This document shows, piece by piece, positions 6,227-14,745 of a stretch of 27,674 nucleotides of DNA. Under the pieces are notes generated by a model. It did not search any database. It saw only the letters and a program-made list of their open reading frames with translations, and was not told where the DNA came from. A program made the position numbers and the translations under genes. Origin of the DNA: Acidimicrobiaceae bacterium (GTDB lineage: Bacteria; Actinomycetota; Acidimicrobiia; Acidimicrobiales; Ilumatobacteraceae); NCBI GenBank assembly GCA_947490975.1, contig CANLHV010000005.1, positions 1 to 27,674 on the forward strand. Reading direction: 5' to 3'. Positions within the stretch are counted from its first letter, which is position 1; each line of letters starts with the position of its first letter.

Positions 6227-7771
6227 TTGACTTCAATAACGACGGCACATCAAAGCCCAAAGCGTCAGTTGGATGCTTCGGCACTGGCAGGGCAATTGGG
6301 TCTCGCCGACAAAATCGTCGATTCGCAGGCGCTTGAAAACAGCGTTGCGCTTTGTGCAAAAAACAAAGTTGTCTTGCCCACATTTGCTCAGTTAGCCGAC
6401 CCTTCAAAAATCGACGCAAACTATGCGAAAGGCGTCGATAAAAACGCGCCTGATGCGCGCAACTTATTTCGAGTGCATTGGTACAACAACATGCGCGGTG
6501 ACCGCGTTTCGGTGCCAGACCATGTGGTGTTGCCAACCAGTTTGACTGGTGTTGCGAGCCCGATCATCGTGATGTTTGGTGATCGGTTTCCGATGATTAC
6601 TGCGCACAAAGTTTTGGCGGCGTATTCGTGTCTGGCACCGAGAATAATTACTGGGCAGTTTGACCCAAGTCGGCATCGCGCGGTTTGGCCGTCGACTGGC
6701 AATTATGCGCGCGGTGGTGTGGCGATTAGTCGCATCATGGGGTCGCGTGGAGTTGCGGTGTTGCCAGCAGGCATGTCGCAAGAGCGATTTGATTGGCTTG
6801 ACAAATGGGTGAGCGACCCGAGCGACATTGTGCGCACACCTGGCACCGAGAGCAATGTCAAAGAAATTTATGACGCATGTAACGAGATGGAACTTGACCC
6901 GCAGAATTTTATTTTCAATCAATTCTGTGAATTTGGCAATCATGTTGGTCACTATGAAGTGACTGGTCGTGCCTTGGCAAATGTTTTTGAACATGTCAAT
7001 AAATCAGCTGGTGGCAAATTGCGACTGGCGGCGTTCACTTCGGCGACTGGTTCGGCGGGCACGATTGGTGCAGGTGACAGGTTGAAAGACGATTACGGCG
7101 CAAAGATTGTCGCGGTCGAAGCGCTTGAGTGTCCGACGATGCTCGAAAATGGTTTTGGTGAACACAACATTCAAGGCATCGGCGACAAACACATACCGTT
7201 GATTCACAACGTGATGAATACCGATGTTGTTGTGGGTGTTTCAGATCGAGCCACAGACGAACTTGACGTGATGTTTAATACTGACGCTGGGTGCCGTTAC
7301 TTGGCAGAACGCAAAGGTGTGCCAGTAGAAATCGTCGAGACGCTGAAACATTTTGGTTTTTCGGCGATTTGCAACGTAATTGCGGCGATCAAGACGGCAA
7401 AGCTGCTCGGGCTTGGCGAAAACGATGCGATGATCACGATCGCCACAGACGGCGCAGATTTGTATCCAAGCGAGCGAGTCAAAACTTTGAGCCGCAGATT
7501 TAATGATTCGTTCACCGAGATTGACGCCGCTGAGGTTTTCGCTGAGCACTTGGCAACCGTCAATACAGATGCGATGATCGACTGCACCGAGAGAGATCGC
7601 ACGCGCATTTTCAATCTTGGTTATTACACGTGGGTTGAACAACAAGACACGCCACTCGAAGTTTTTGAAGCGCGGCGCTCACAATCGTTCTGGCGTGATT
7701 TGCGCAAGTATTTGCCAGTTTGGGATGACCTCATCGGCGAGTTCAATCGTCGAGTCGCTGCTAAAAAATAG
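6227..7771 (+). CDS. Uncharacterised fold-type II PLP enzyme (cysteine synthase-like superfamily)
   Basis: A 514-residue enzyme with tryptophan-synthase-beta/cysteine-synthase-type motifs in unusual form: Lys128 in MITAHKVLAAY as the likely PLP lysine, STGNYARGG (156-164) as the substrate loop, and SATGSAGTIGAGD (272-284) as the phosphate cup. It is longer than CysK (about 310), with a roughly 100-residue N-terminal region and a C-terminal extension (YYTWVEQQDTPLEVFEARR). I recall similar proteins annotated only as 'pyridoxal-phosphate dependent enzyme'; the reaction is unknown to me. The start is TTG behind a CATAAT hexamer; no in-frame ATG occurs before residue 89. It lies 23 bases upstream of another fold-type II gene, which suggests a joint pathway. 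Confidence 0.8.
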   Translation: MTSITTAHQSPKRQLDASALAGQLGLADKIVDSQALENSVALCAKNKVVLPTFAQLADPSKIDANYAKGVDKNAPDARNLFRVHWYNNMRGDRVSVPDHVVLPTSLTGVASPIIVMFGDRFPMITAHKVLAAYSCLAPRIITGQFDPSRHRAVWPSTGNYARGGVAISRIMGSRGVAVLPAGMSQERFDWLDKWVSDPSDIVRTPGTESNVKEIYDACNEMELDPQNFIFNQFCEFGNHVGHYEVTGRALANVFEHVNKSAGGKLRLAAFTSATGSAGTIGAGDRLKDDYGAKIVAVEALECPTMLENGFGEHNIQGIGDKHIPLIHNVMNTDVVVGVSDRATDELDVMFNTDAGCRYLAERKGVPVEIVETLKHFGFSAICNVIAAIKTAKLLGLGENDAMITIATDGADLYPSERVKTLSRRFNDSFTEIDAAEVFAEHLATVNTDAMIDCTERDRTRIFNLGYYTWVEQQDTPLEVFEARRSQSFWRDLRKYLPVWDDLIGEFNRRVAAKK

Positions 7772-7794
7772 TTGTCGATAGCGGTATCGCGACC

Positions 7795-9105
7795 GTGAAT
7801 GCCCTAAAACCAGTTGTAACTGGTTGGCGATGTGCTGCCTGCGGCGCGCGCGTGCCGATTAGTGATGTTTTTTCTTGGAGATGCCCAAATTCGAGCGCTT
7901 CAGATCGACATCATGTGCTTGAAATAGAAAATGCGATTGCGCCGCTACGTAGTAACGGCGATGCGAATCCGTTCGTTGGTTTTCAGCGATATTTGGCTTG
8001 GGATGCATTTGCTGCATCATTGGGTCTCGAGTTTGATTCACGAACGAAAATCATTCGTGATCTAGATGATGCAGTTGCAAAAGTTGCGGGCACCGGTTTT
8101 AGGACTACTCCGTTTTTGCGCAACGACTCGTTAAGTGACGCTTTGGGTTTTGCCGAGCAGGGCGGTGTATGGATCAAAGACGAGACGCACAACGTTGCCG
8201 GTTCGCAAAAAGCCCGACACTTGTTTACACAGTTGTTGCATTTGATCGCTGTTGAAAATGTTGGTCGGGCACCTTGGCGAAATAAGAACGAGCGACCACA
8301 ATTAGCGATTGCTTCATGTGGCAATGCAGCGATTGCTGCCAGCACTTTGGCGCGAGCAGTTGACTGGCCAATTCAAGTGTTTGTGCCTGAGCACGCAGAT
8401 GCGCCGACACTGAAAATTTTAAGTGCGCTGGATGCGAACGTTGTGCGGTGCGCGAGGCTCGCGACCGATGCACCTGGTGATCCGTGTGTGTTTAGATTTC
8501 GTGAAGCAATCGTCGCTGGCGCAATACCTTTTGGTGTGCAAGGGCCAGAGAACGCGTGGTGCCTTGATGGCGGTCGCACAATTGGTTGGGAGATGGCAGT
8601 GATCGCTGAAAACCTTGCGGGTGCGTTGTTCAGTCGAATGTTCGTGCAAGCAGGTGGCGGTGCATTTGCGACATGTGCTGCTAATGGTTTTTTCGCGGGT
8701 GCGACCAAACCAAAAGTGCATGCCGTACAAACCGAAGGGTGCGCACCGTTGGCTCGCGCTTTTGAGATTGCATGCAACACCGGCGGCGCACGAAACGCTG
8801 GTTCGCGATGGTCGCAGTGCATGTGGCCGTGGGAGACCACGCCGGTTTCACTTGCCGACGGAATTTTGGACGACGAAACATACGACTGGGTTGGTGCATG
8901 TAATGCGATGGCCGATAGCGATGGTTGCCCCGTTGTCGCAAGCGAAGATCAGGTTCGCCAAAGTTTTGAACTGGCGCATCGTGTGACAAATATTGACGTC
9001 AGCCCGACAGGCGCTGCTGGGCTTGCCGGACTGTTAGAAATGCGCCGAGAAATCGCCGACGACGAACGTGTGATTGTTATTTTCAGTGGCGTCCGTCGGC
9101 AATAG
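7795..9105 (+). CDS. Threonine synthase-like fold-type II PLP protein with N-terminal zinc ribbon
   Basis: The N-terminus carries Cys13-x2-Cys16 and Cys30 followed by His39-His40, resembling the small zinc ribbon of some threonine synthase-like proteins but with a fourth ligand that may be His. The catalytic core follows: KDETHNVAGSQKARHL with Lys139 as the expected PLP lysine (the family usually has GSFKDR), SCGNA at 174-178 and the glycine-rich QAGGGAF at 285-291. Length 436. The changed lysine loop argues against simply naming it ThrC; the substrate is unknown. The start is GTG, 23 bases after the preceding PLP gene, so the two are probably one transcript. Confidence 0.8.
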   Translation: MNALKPVVTGWRCAACGARVPISDVFSWRCPNSSASDRHHVLEIENAIAPLRSNGDANPFVGFQRYLAWDAFAASLGLEFDSRTKIIRDLDDAVAKVAGTGFRTTPFLRNDSLSDALGFAEQGGVWIKDETHNVAGSQKARHLFTQLLHLIAVENVGRAPWRNKNERPQLAIASCGNAAIAASTLARAVDWPIQVFVPEHADAPTLKILSALDANVVRCARLATDAPGDPCVFRFREAIVAGAIPFGVQGPENAWCLDGGRTIGWEMAVIAENLAGALFSRMFVQAGGGAFATCAANGFFAGATKPKVHAVQTEGCAPLARAFEIACNTGGARNAGSRWSQCMWPWETTPVSLADGILDDETYDWVGACNAMADSDGCPVVASEDQVRQSFELAHRVTNIDVSPTGAAGLAGLLEMRREIADDERVIVIFSGVRRQ

Positions 9106-9117
9106 TTGCGCGCGCAC

Positions 9118-9123
9118 TAGCCT
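9118..9123 (+). promoter_or_regulatory. -10-like hexamer of clpP, leaderless arrangement
   Basis: TAGCCT, seven bases, then the ATG at 9131. This supports the short ClpP form and a transcript beginning at or near the start codon, although weak ribosome pairing by AAGG at 9126-9129 cannot be excluded. Confidence 0.45.
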
Positions 9124-9130
9124 GCAAGGC

Positions 9131-9721
9131 ATGTCAAATATTCTTCCTGTAGCCCTTGAAGGCGGATTCGATGCACGCAGCGATATCTTCGTGCGACTGC
9201 TCAAGAGTCGAGTAGTCATGCTCGGCACCGACGTCAATGACGAGATTGCCAATCAGGTTTGCGCCCAGTTGCTGTTTCTCGAAGGCGAAGACCCTAAAGC
9301 AGATATTTGGCTATATATAAATAGTCCTGGTGGTTCGGTGACCGCAGGTATGGCGATTTACGACACGATGCAGTTTGTTTCGTGTGATGTCGCCACAGTG
9401 TGTTTAGGTCTTGCCGCATCGATGGGTCAGTTTTTGTTGACTGCCGGTGCTGCTGGCAAGCGTTACACATTGCCAAATGCACGGATCATGATGCACCAAC
9501 CGCTTGCGGGTCTGCGAGGTCAGGCTTCTGACATTGCGATTCAAGCCGAACAACTTGCTTACACAAAGTTGAGCATGGCAAAACTTACGGCCCACCATTC
9601 GGGTCGAAAGCTTGAAGAGATTCAGGCTGACTCAGAACGAGATCGTTGGTTTACAGCCGAGCAAGCCCGCGATTACGGTTTGGTCGACAAAGTTATTGTC
9701 AAGCGCGGAGAAATTCGCTAG
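9131..9721 (+). CDS. clpP: ATP-dependent Clp protease proteolytic subunit
   Basis: The serine peptidase of the Clp complex; forms a double-heptamer chamber fed by ClpX or ClpC. The sequence has LYINSPGGSV (61-70), the nucleophile Ser97 in GLAASMGQFLL, His122 in MMHQPLAG and Asp171 in SERDRWFTA, giving a complete triad. The 196-residue length is usual. A longer reading from 9074 would overlap the preceding gene and add residues not typical of the family; the ATG at 9131 gives MSNILPVALEGG directly. No clpX and no second clpP lie beside it in the window. Actinobacteria often carry more than one ClpP, so partners may be elsewhere. Confidence 0.96.
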   Translation: MSNILPVALEGGFDARSDIFVRLLKSRVVMLGTDVNDEIANQVCAQLLFLEGEDPKADIWLYINSPGGSVTAGMAIYDTMQFVSCDVATVCLGLAASMGQFLLTAGAAGKRYTLPNARIMMHQPLAGLRGQASDIAIQAEQLAYTKLSMAKLTAHHSGRKLEEIQADSERDRWFTAEQARDYGLVDKVIVKRGEIR

Positions 9722-9734
9722 CGCAAATAATTTG

Positions 9735-10133
9735 TTACGGGGTTGGGCCGACGCTTAGCCCGGTTGAGATATCGACACCGCAAGTTTCGCGAATCCATTT
9801 TGCTGCCGTATCAGCGGCCTTCTGTGTTGAATACGACATATCGATAACTGTTTGCACGCTTTCGGCATCATTCGGGTTGACGCGAGATGCCACGGTTAGT
9901 AGCTCGGTGAGTGACTTCCAGTCTTCTTCGATTGCCAATGGCGCCACTTTGGCCAGTCGTTTGTAGCGATCAAGCATCTGCGAAACTTCGGCTGGCGTCG
10001 CTGTCGGCTGAGTTATCGCGGGCACTTCGAGAGCCAACTGTCTGCAAAAGTTTGTCGCTGTTCGGGGTGTTTCGGCGCACGCATTGGTGAGCAAGGCAAG
10101 CGTAAAGACTGTTGCGGCGACACGTGCTGCCAT
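9735..10133 (-). CDS. Small secreted protein, putative lipoprotein, unknown function
   Basis: From ATG 10133-10131 the protein is 132 residues and begins MAARVAATVFTLALLTNAC, a short positively charged start, a hydrophobic stretch and a cysteine at 19, as in lipoproteins. The lipobox (TNAC) is imperfect, so cleavage by signal peptidase I or a membrane anchor is also possible. The mature part has two further cysteines (in FCRQLALEVP and RETCGVD) that could form a disulfide, and is otherwise helical and unremarkable. An upstream ATG at 10196 would give a 21-residue extension before the hydrophobic segment. It ends 13 bases from the clpP stop, convergently. Family not recognised. Confidence 0.65.
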   Translation of the reverse strand: MAARVAATVFTLALLTNACAETPRTATNFCRQLALEVPAITQPTATPAEVSQMLDRYKRLAKVAPLAIEEDWKSLTELLTVASRVNPNDAESVQTVIDMSYSTQKAADTAAKWIRETCGVDISTGLSVGPTP

Positions 10134-10296
10134 GTGGGTTTGGCTGCGCACACATTGACGAAACGAATCAGTGCCAGCGATTTTAAAAAAAGTCATTGCG
10201 CTCAAGTATCTCAGGTTGATCAATGAGTTTGGCGTCATGTCACTGATTGGTCGCAGCATTGAAATTTAAAGCCGAATTACAAGTCGAAAATATAAA

Positions 10297-10300
10297 AGGA
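10297..10300 (+). promoter_or_regulatory. Shine-Dalgarno of comM
   Basis: AGGA seven bases before the GTG at 10308; it decides this start. The region 10134-10307 upstream is AT-leaning (TATAAA at 10291-10296) but no clear -35/-10 pair was seen. Confidence 0.5.
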
Positions 10301-10307
10301 AGTAAAA

Positions 10308-11888
10308 GTGTTTGCATCAGTAAGGTCGGCCACTTTGTTAGGTGTACGTGGTTCGCGTGTTGATGTCGAAGTGCATGCAGGCATCGGCTTGCCGGGTTTT
10401 ACGGTTGTTGGGCAACCAGACGAAGTGTGTCGAGAGAGTCGCGATCGAGTGCGGGCCGCACTGCTATCAGCAGGCTTGCCTTGGCCGACGCGCCGTGTGA
10501 CGGTGAATCTTGCGCCTACTGGCGATCGAAAGTCTGGCGCGTGTTTAGATTTGGCGATCGCAATTGGTTTGTTGGCTGCACAAGAAATTGTCAGCGTTGA
10601 TGTCTTGTCTGAGTTTGCTTTTATTGCCGAGTTGGGTCTAGATGGTTCGTTGCGGCCGTTGCGCGGTGCTACACCCCTTGTTTTGGCATTGACTGATCGC
10701 ACAACAATTGTTGCACCCGGCAACTTTGTCGAAGCAAGGGCTGCAACGCCGAGCAATGTGCTTTGTGCTCAGAATCTTTTTGATGTCGTCGAGTGCTTGA
10801 GCGGGCGTGCCGAATGGCAACGCGAAGTTCGCGACATCAAATCACTCGACACGACTAGTCGGCGTCGCGGCAATCAAAATCGCGATGCGAAAGCGAGTTC
10901 AAGTGTCGAGCGTGTAAGCGCCTTAGATATGGCCGACGTGCAGGGGCAACCTGTGGCGCGGCGCGCGCTTGAAATTGCTGCGGCGGGCGCGCATCATTTA
11001 TTGCTTGTTGGTCCACCCGGGGCGGGTAAAACGATGTTGGCTGAACGCCTTGTCGGGCTTTTGCCGCCGCTAACAGACGAAGAAGCGATAGCGACAACGA
11101 TGGTTCACTCTTCAGTTCATCTTGAATCACCGAATGCCGGTTTAATCCGTCGTGCGCCATATCGAGCACCGCATCATTCGTCTTCGATGGTGTCGATGGT
11201 CGGTGGCGGCACGGCTTTGATGCGACCTGGTGAAATCTCACTCGCAAGCAACGGCGTTTTGTTTCTCGACGAACTCGGTGAGTTTGCGCCGTCGGTGCTT
11301 GATGCGTTGCGCCAACCACTTGAGCAGGGCACAGTTCGAATAGCGCGGGCACGAACAAGTGTTGTGATGCCCGCGAAGTTTTTGCTCGTCGCGGCGACGA
11401 ATCCGTGTCCGTGTGGTGAGGGTTCGCCAGGTGTCTGCACTTGCGACGACGCAGGGCGGGCCAGATATTTGCGCAGATTCTCTGGGCCGTTGCTCGACAG
11501 ATTTGATTTGCGTGTCGCCGTGTCGCGACCAAAAACCGATGAACTGGTTAGCCCACAACGTGGTGAGTCAACTGCAGATGTTGCTGAACGTGTTGCAGCG
11601 GCACGTGAACTTGCATTTTTCAGGTCGGGTTGTGCCAACTCGGCTTTGAGTCGCGAGCAGTTAGATCTTGTCGCGCCGCTTTCGAGAAGCGCAGAAAAGC
11701 GATTGCGTCGCGAACTTGAGATCGGTCGTTTGACGGGTCGTGGCTATCACCGTGTGCGTCGTGTGGCACGCACTGTTGCTGATCTTGATGGAGCACCAGA
11801 CGTTGTCAACGAAGAACATTTGAATCTTGCTTTGATGATGCGTGTTGATCTTGCGTCTGGTTTGCGTGCAAGAGAATTGATGTTCTAG
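10308..11888 (+). CDS. comM: YifB/ComM family Mg-chelatase-like AAA+ ATPase
   Basis: In Haemophilus and Vibrio, ComM is a DNA helicase promoting branch migration during natural transformation; in actinobacteria the role is less studied. Residues 1-165 are the ChlI-like N-terminal domain (VDVEVHAGIGLPGFTVVG, NLAPTGDRKSG). Walker A is GPPGAGKT (235-242), Walker B LFLDEL (318-323); then the cysteine-rich loop NPCPCGEGSPGVCTC and the arginine-rich RARYLRRFSGPLLDRFD. The C-terminal Mg-chelatase domain ends near residue 520. At 526 residues it is full length. The linker 175-205 is low complexity. dprA begins two bases after the stop; the comM-dprA pair is a classic neighbourhood. Confidence 0.95.
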   Translation: MFASVRSATLLGVRGSRVDVEVHAGIGLPGFTVVGQPDEVCRESRDRVRAALLSAGLPWPTRRVTVNLAPTGDRKSGACLDLAIAIGLLAAQEIVSVDVLSEFAFIAELGLDGSLRPLRGATPLVLALTDRTTIVAPGNFVEARAATPSNVLCAQNLFDVVECLSGRAEWQREVRDIKSLDTTSRRRGNQNRDAKASSSVERVSALDMADVQGQPVARRALEIAAAGAHHLLLVGPPGAGKTMLAERLVGLLPPLTDEEAIATTMVHSSVHLESPNAGLIRRAPYRAPHHSSSMVSMVGGGTALMRPGEISLASNGVLFLDELGEFAPSVLDALRQPLEQGTVRIARARTSVVMPAKFLLVAATNPCPCGEGSPGVCTCDDAGRARYLRRFSGPLLDRFDLRVAVSRPKTDELVSPQRGESTADVAERVAAARELAFFRSGCANSALSREQLDLVAPLSRSAEKRLRRELEIGRLTGRGYHRVRRVARTVADLDGAPDVVNEEHLNLALMMRVDLASGLRARELMF

Positions 11889-11890
11889 AA

Positions 11891-13075
11891 GTGAGTGTCG
11901 TCTCACAGAGTTTCTTGAATGTCGATCATTTGATGGCGGCGTCGTTGACGGCGTTGCCCAAAATTGGGCCAAAGCGATTATCTACTTTGCTCAAATATCA
12001 CGACCCGCAAACTGCTTGGGCGGTTGTTCAAGGTCGAGCAAAACCGCACGAGGTTGTGGCTGCGCTTTTGCAAGAAAGTGGTCTTGGTGCAATGTGGCGG
12101 GCAAATGCGACACGCGACTTGCAAGAGCAGCTTCTGGCACGATGCAAAAAAGCGAGCATACATGTTGTGCTGTATGGCGAGTCGAGTTATCCATCTTGTT
12201 TAAAAAATGACTTGGCACCACCTGCTGTGTTGTTTTACCAAGGTGACTTACACGCACTCAAAGCTCGGCGCGTCGGCATGATCGGCACGCGCAGCGCAAC
12301 TGCATCGGGCAGATATTTTGCTTCACATTTGGCATTTGAATTGACGCGAAACGGAGTTTGTGTCATTTCGGGTTTGGCTCGAGGTATCGATGCATGGGCT
12401 CATCGTGGCGCACTTCGAGCACACGAAAAGAAGAGCAGCGCAGACACAGAAAAATCAAAATCTGCATTTGGTGACTTGGCGCCGCCTGTCGGTGTTGTTG
12501 CATCTGGGCTTGATTATGTGTACCCAAAAGAGCACGGCGATTTGTGGCGAGAGGTTGCTCAGACCGGTGCGCTCTTGAGTGAGTCATCACCTGGGGCGCC
12601 GCCTGAGGCTTTTCGGTTTCCGTTGCGCAACAGAATTTTGGCGGCACTAAGCGAAGTGTTAGTTGTTGTCGAGAGTCGCGACAAAGGTGGGTCGATGATC
12701 ACAGTTGACGAAGCACAAAAGCGCGACATAACGGTGCTGGCAGTGCCCGGGTCGCCAAGAAATATTGCCTCGGTTGGCACAAATTTGCTGGTGCAACAAG
12801 GTTGCTTGCCGGTTGTTGGTGTTGACGATATTTTGGTCGCGCTTGGCCTAGATAATCGGCGCGCCAAGTCTGAAACTTTTGATCTGCGTCCGAGACTTTC
12901 TGAGCAAGATGCACATCTTGTGGCTGTCATGGTTGGTGCACCGTTTTCTTTAGACGAGTTTGTTATTCGCACGGGTGTGCCACTTTTAGAGGCCGCAATT
13001 TCGCTTGGTCGTTTAGAGGCTCTGGGTTGGGTTGTCAATAACTCTGGGTGGTGGGAAGTAATCGAATTCGGGTAG
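11891..13075 (+). CDS. dprA: DNA processing protein DprA
   Basis: Binds incoming single-stranded DNA and loads RecA during transformation. The N-terminus (about 12-35, SLTALPKIGPKRLSTLL) is a helix-hairpin-helix/SAM-like region. The Rossmann-like DprA core has VGMIGTRSATASGRYFA, ISGLARGIDAWAHRGAL, VVASGLDYVYPKEH, GALLSESSPG and RNRILAALSEVLVVVESRDKGG; the C-terminal 60 residues form the winged-helix domain. There is a small polar insert (HEKKSSADTEKSKSAF) after the GID motif. The 394-residue length is normal. The GTG start two bases after comM implies translational coupling. No other competence genes are visible, so a general recombination role is equally possible. Confidence 0.94.
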   Translation: MSVVSQSFLNVDHLMAASLTALPKIGPKRLSTLLKYHDPQTAWAVVQGRAKPHEVVAALLQESGLGAMWRANATRDLQEQLLARCKKASIHVVLYGESSYPSCLKNDLAPPAVLFYQGDLHALKARRVGMIGTRSATASGRYFASHLAFELTRNGVCVISGLARGIDAWAHRGALRAHEKKSSADTEKSKSAFGDLAPPVGVVASGLDYVYPKEHGDLWREVAQTGALLSESSPGAPPEAFRFPLRNRILAALSEVLVVVESRDKGGSMITVDEAQKRDITVLAVPGSPRNIASVGTNLLVQQGCLPVVGVDDILVALGLDNRRAKSETFDLRPRLSEQDAHLVAVMVGAPFSLDEFVIRTGVPLLEAAISLGRLEALGWVVNNSGWWEVIEFG

Positions 13076-13099
13076 CAACACAGCCAAAGAGATACCGTT

Positions 13100-13984
13100 A
13101 TGACTGTTATGGCGGCGGGGTGGAGTATCGACGACTTTATTGGCTCGATGACGGCTGCCTCTGCGCATACGACCAGTGCTTATGCCAGTGATGTCAAACA
13201 ATTTGCCGAGTGGGTTTCACGACAGAAGGTCACTTCGCCAAAAAATGTGACGCGAGATATGGTGCGTCAATATCTGAGTTTCTTAACGACGAATCGTCAG
13301 GCCAAGCGCAGTGTCACTCGCAAACTCGCGGCGATTCGTAGATACTTTGCGTGGCAAGTGCGAAACAAGATGATCAAGTCAGACCCAACTGTTGGCGTGC
13401 GAACACCGTCTGGCACAGGGCGACTGCCGAAAGTTTTGACCAAAGAGCAACTCAATGCTTTATTAACTTGCAAAGACCCCGAAGTGCCCGAGTGGAAGTC
13501 GACTCGCGATACGGCCGTGATCGAACTTCTTTATGGCAGCGGTCTTCGAGTGAGCGAACTTTGCTCGCTCGAAATCGACAGCATTGATGTTCGCAACAAT
13601 ACGGTGACGGTGATGGGTAAAGGTTCTAAAGAACGACGCATTCCGGTCAGCGAGCCAAGTATTGGCGCAGTGAAAAGTTGGGTCAAACTACGCCGTGAAG
13701 TTGTCGACGAAGAGCGCAATTCAGTCGCGCTGTTTTTGAACTCACGCGGTGGGCGATTGGCGCCGCGCGATGTTCGGCGAATAATTGACGAACGAGCGCT
13801 AACGCCAACTCATCCGCATGCGTTGCGCCACACTTTTGCCACGCATCTGCTTGACAACGGCGCAGATTTGCGCGCAGTGCAAGAGTTGCTCGGACATTCT
13901 GATGTGGCGACAACTCAGCGGTACACACAAGTCAGCAAAGAGCGCCTTAAATCTGCTTATGGCGCGTCGCACCCACGCGCATGA
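13100..13984 (+). CDS. Tyrosine recombinase, XerC/XerD type
   Basis: Resolves chromosome dimers at dif by site-specific recombination. The N-terminal SAM-like core-binding domain spans about 8-92; the catalytic domain carries Arg150 (GSGLRVSEL), Lys174 (GKGSKER), His240 and Arg243 (HALRHTFATHL), His266 (LLGHSD) and the nucleophile Tyr275 (TTQRYTQVS), so the full catalytic set is present. Length 294 is that of a host Xer rather than a phage integrase, and the position between dprA and whiG is the usual actinobacterial xerC site. XerC versus XerD cannot be settled by eye. AAAGAGA (13086-13092) may be the ribosome binding site. The stop overlaps the whiG start as ATGA. Confidence 0.92.
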   Translation: MTVMAAGWSIDDFIGSMTAASAHTTSAYASDVKQFAEWVSRQKVTSPKNVTRDMVRQYLSFLTTNRQAKRSVTRKLAAIRRYFAWQVRNKMIKSDPTVGVRTPSGTGRLPKVLTKEQLNALLTCKDPEVPEWKSTRDTAVIELLYGSGLRVSELCSLEIDSIDVRNNTVTVMGKGSKERRIPVSEPSIGAVKSWVKLRREVVDEERNSVALFLNSRGGRLAPRDVRRIIDERALTPTHPHALRHTFATHLLDNGADLRAVQELLGHSDVATTQRYTQVSKERLKSAYGASHPRA

Positions 13985-14745
13985 ACGCTCTGCCTGTTCG
14001 CTTAACAATCGATCAAGCATGGGATAAGTGGCACGCGCAGAAAGATCCGCTCGCGCGCGAGTGGCTCGTCGTGCACTATGCATCACTTGTCAAGTTCGTT
14101 GCAGGCCGACTTGCAGCAGGTCTGCCGAAGCGAGTTGAAATTGGTGACCTTGTTAGTTCTGGCGTGTTTGGTTTGATGAATGCGATTGATCGCTTTGACC
14201 CAGCGCTGGGTTTCAAATTTGAGACTTATGCGATCCCGAGAATTCGAGGCGCGATCTTAGACAGCTTGCGTTCACTCGATTGGGTGCCACGAAGCGTGCG
14301 CTCAAAGGCGAGAACAGTAGAGAACGCAATTTCTGACTTAGAACACGAGTTGAAGCGCGCGCCGACCGACGAAGAGTTGGCTGCGAAGTTAAAAATTAAC
14401 AGCAGCGATCTCGAAACTTGGTTGACAGAAATCGCATCTAGCGCGGTGGGTCCACTTGATCACGTTGTTGCCGACAACACACCTGCATCTACACATGGCG
14501 GAGCGTCGTATGTACCGAGCCCAGACTCGGTTGTCGAGGCTTCTGAGTTGCGAAAAATTATGCGAAGTGAGATTAAACGACTTCCTGAACGAGAGCGAAC
14601 AGTATTAGTTCTGTATTACGAAGAAAATTTGACGCTGGGCGAGATTGGCGAAGTGCTGGGTGTGACCGAGAGTCGCGTCTCGCAGATTCACACCAAGGCA
14701 GTGTTGCAGTTGCGCTCGCGTCTTGCCGCTGCAGATGTTGCTTAG
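13981..14745 (+). CDS. whiG: RNA polymerase sigma factor, WhiG/FliA type
   Basis: A group 3 sigma-70 factor. Region 2 (about 25-105) has EIGDLVSSGVFGLMNAIDRFDP and KFETYAIPRIRGAILDSLR, the motif series typical of WhiG/FliA; region 3 spans about 105-160 (RSKARTVENAISDLEHELKRAP) and region 4 about 195-250, with the helix-turn-helix LTLGEIGEVLGVTESRVSQIH. In Streptomyces WhiG directs sporulation genes, in motile bacteria FliA directs flagellar genes. No flagellar or sporulation genes lie here, and in actinobacteria the xer-whiG-M23-rpsB order is common regardless of lifestyle. Length 254 is normal. The start ATG overlaps the recombinase stop, suggesting coupling. Confidence 0.92.
   Translation: MNALPVRLTIDQAWDKWHAQKDPLAREWLVVHYASLVKFVAGRLAAGLPKRVEIGDLVSSGVFGLMNAIDRFDPALGFKFETYAIPRIRGAILDSLRSLDWVPRSVRSKARTVENAISDLEHELKRAPTDEELAAKLKINSSDLETWLTEIASSAVGPLDHVVADNTPASTHGGASYVPSPDSVVEASELRKIMRSEIKRLPERERTVLVLYYEENLTLGEIGEVLGVTESRVSQIHTKAVLQLRSRLAAADVA

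Noticed and set aside
6210..6239. TTGACA at 6210-6215 as a -35 with CAATAA at 6234-6239
   Set aside because: This would put the transcript start inside the coding region of the PLP gene; the CATAAT/TTG arrangement explains the sequence better, although a later start at TTG 6269 cannot be fully excluded.
9074..9130. Longer ClpP from an ATG inside the preceding gene
   Set aside because: It would overlap the PLP gene; the ATG at 9131 gives the family N-terminus and exact family numbering of the triad.
10855..11532. A 225-residue open frame on the minus strand opposite comM
   Set aside because: It lies wholly inside the conserved comM gene, has an Arg/His/Pro-rich composition typical of a shadow frame, and has no ribosome site or recognisable motif.
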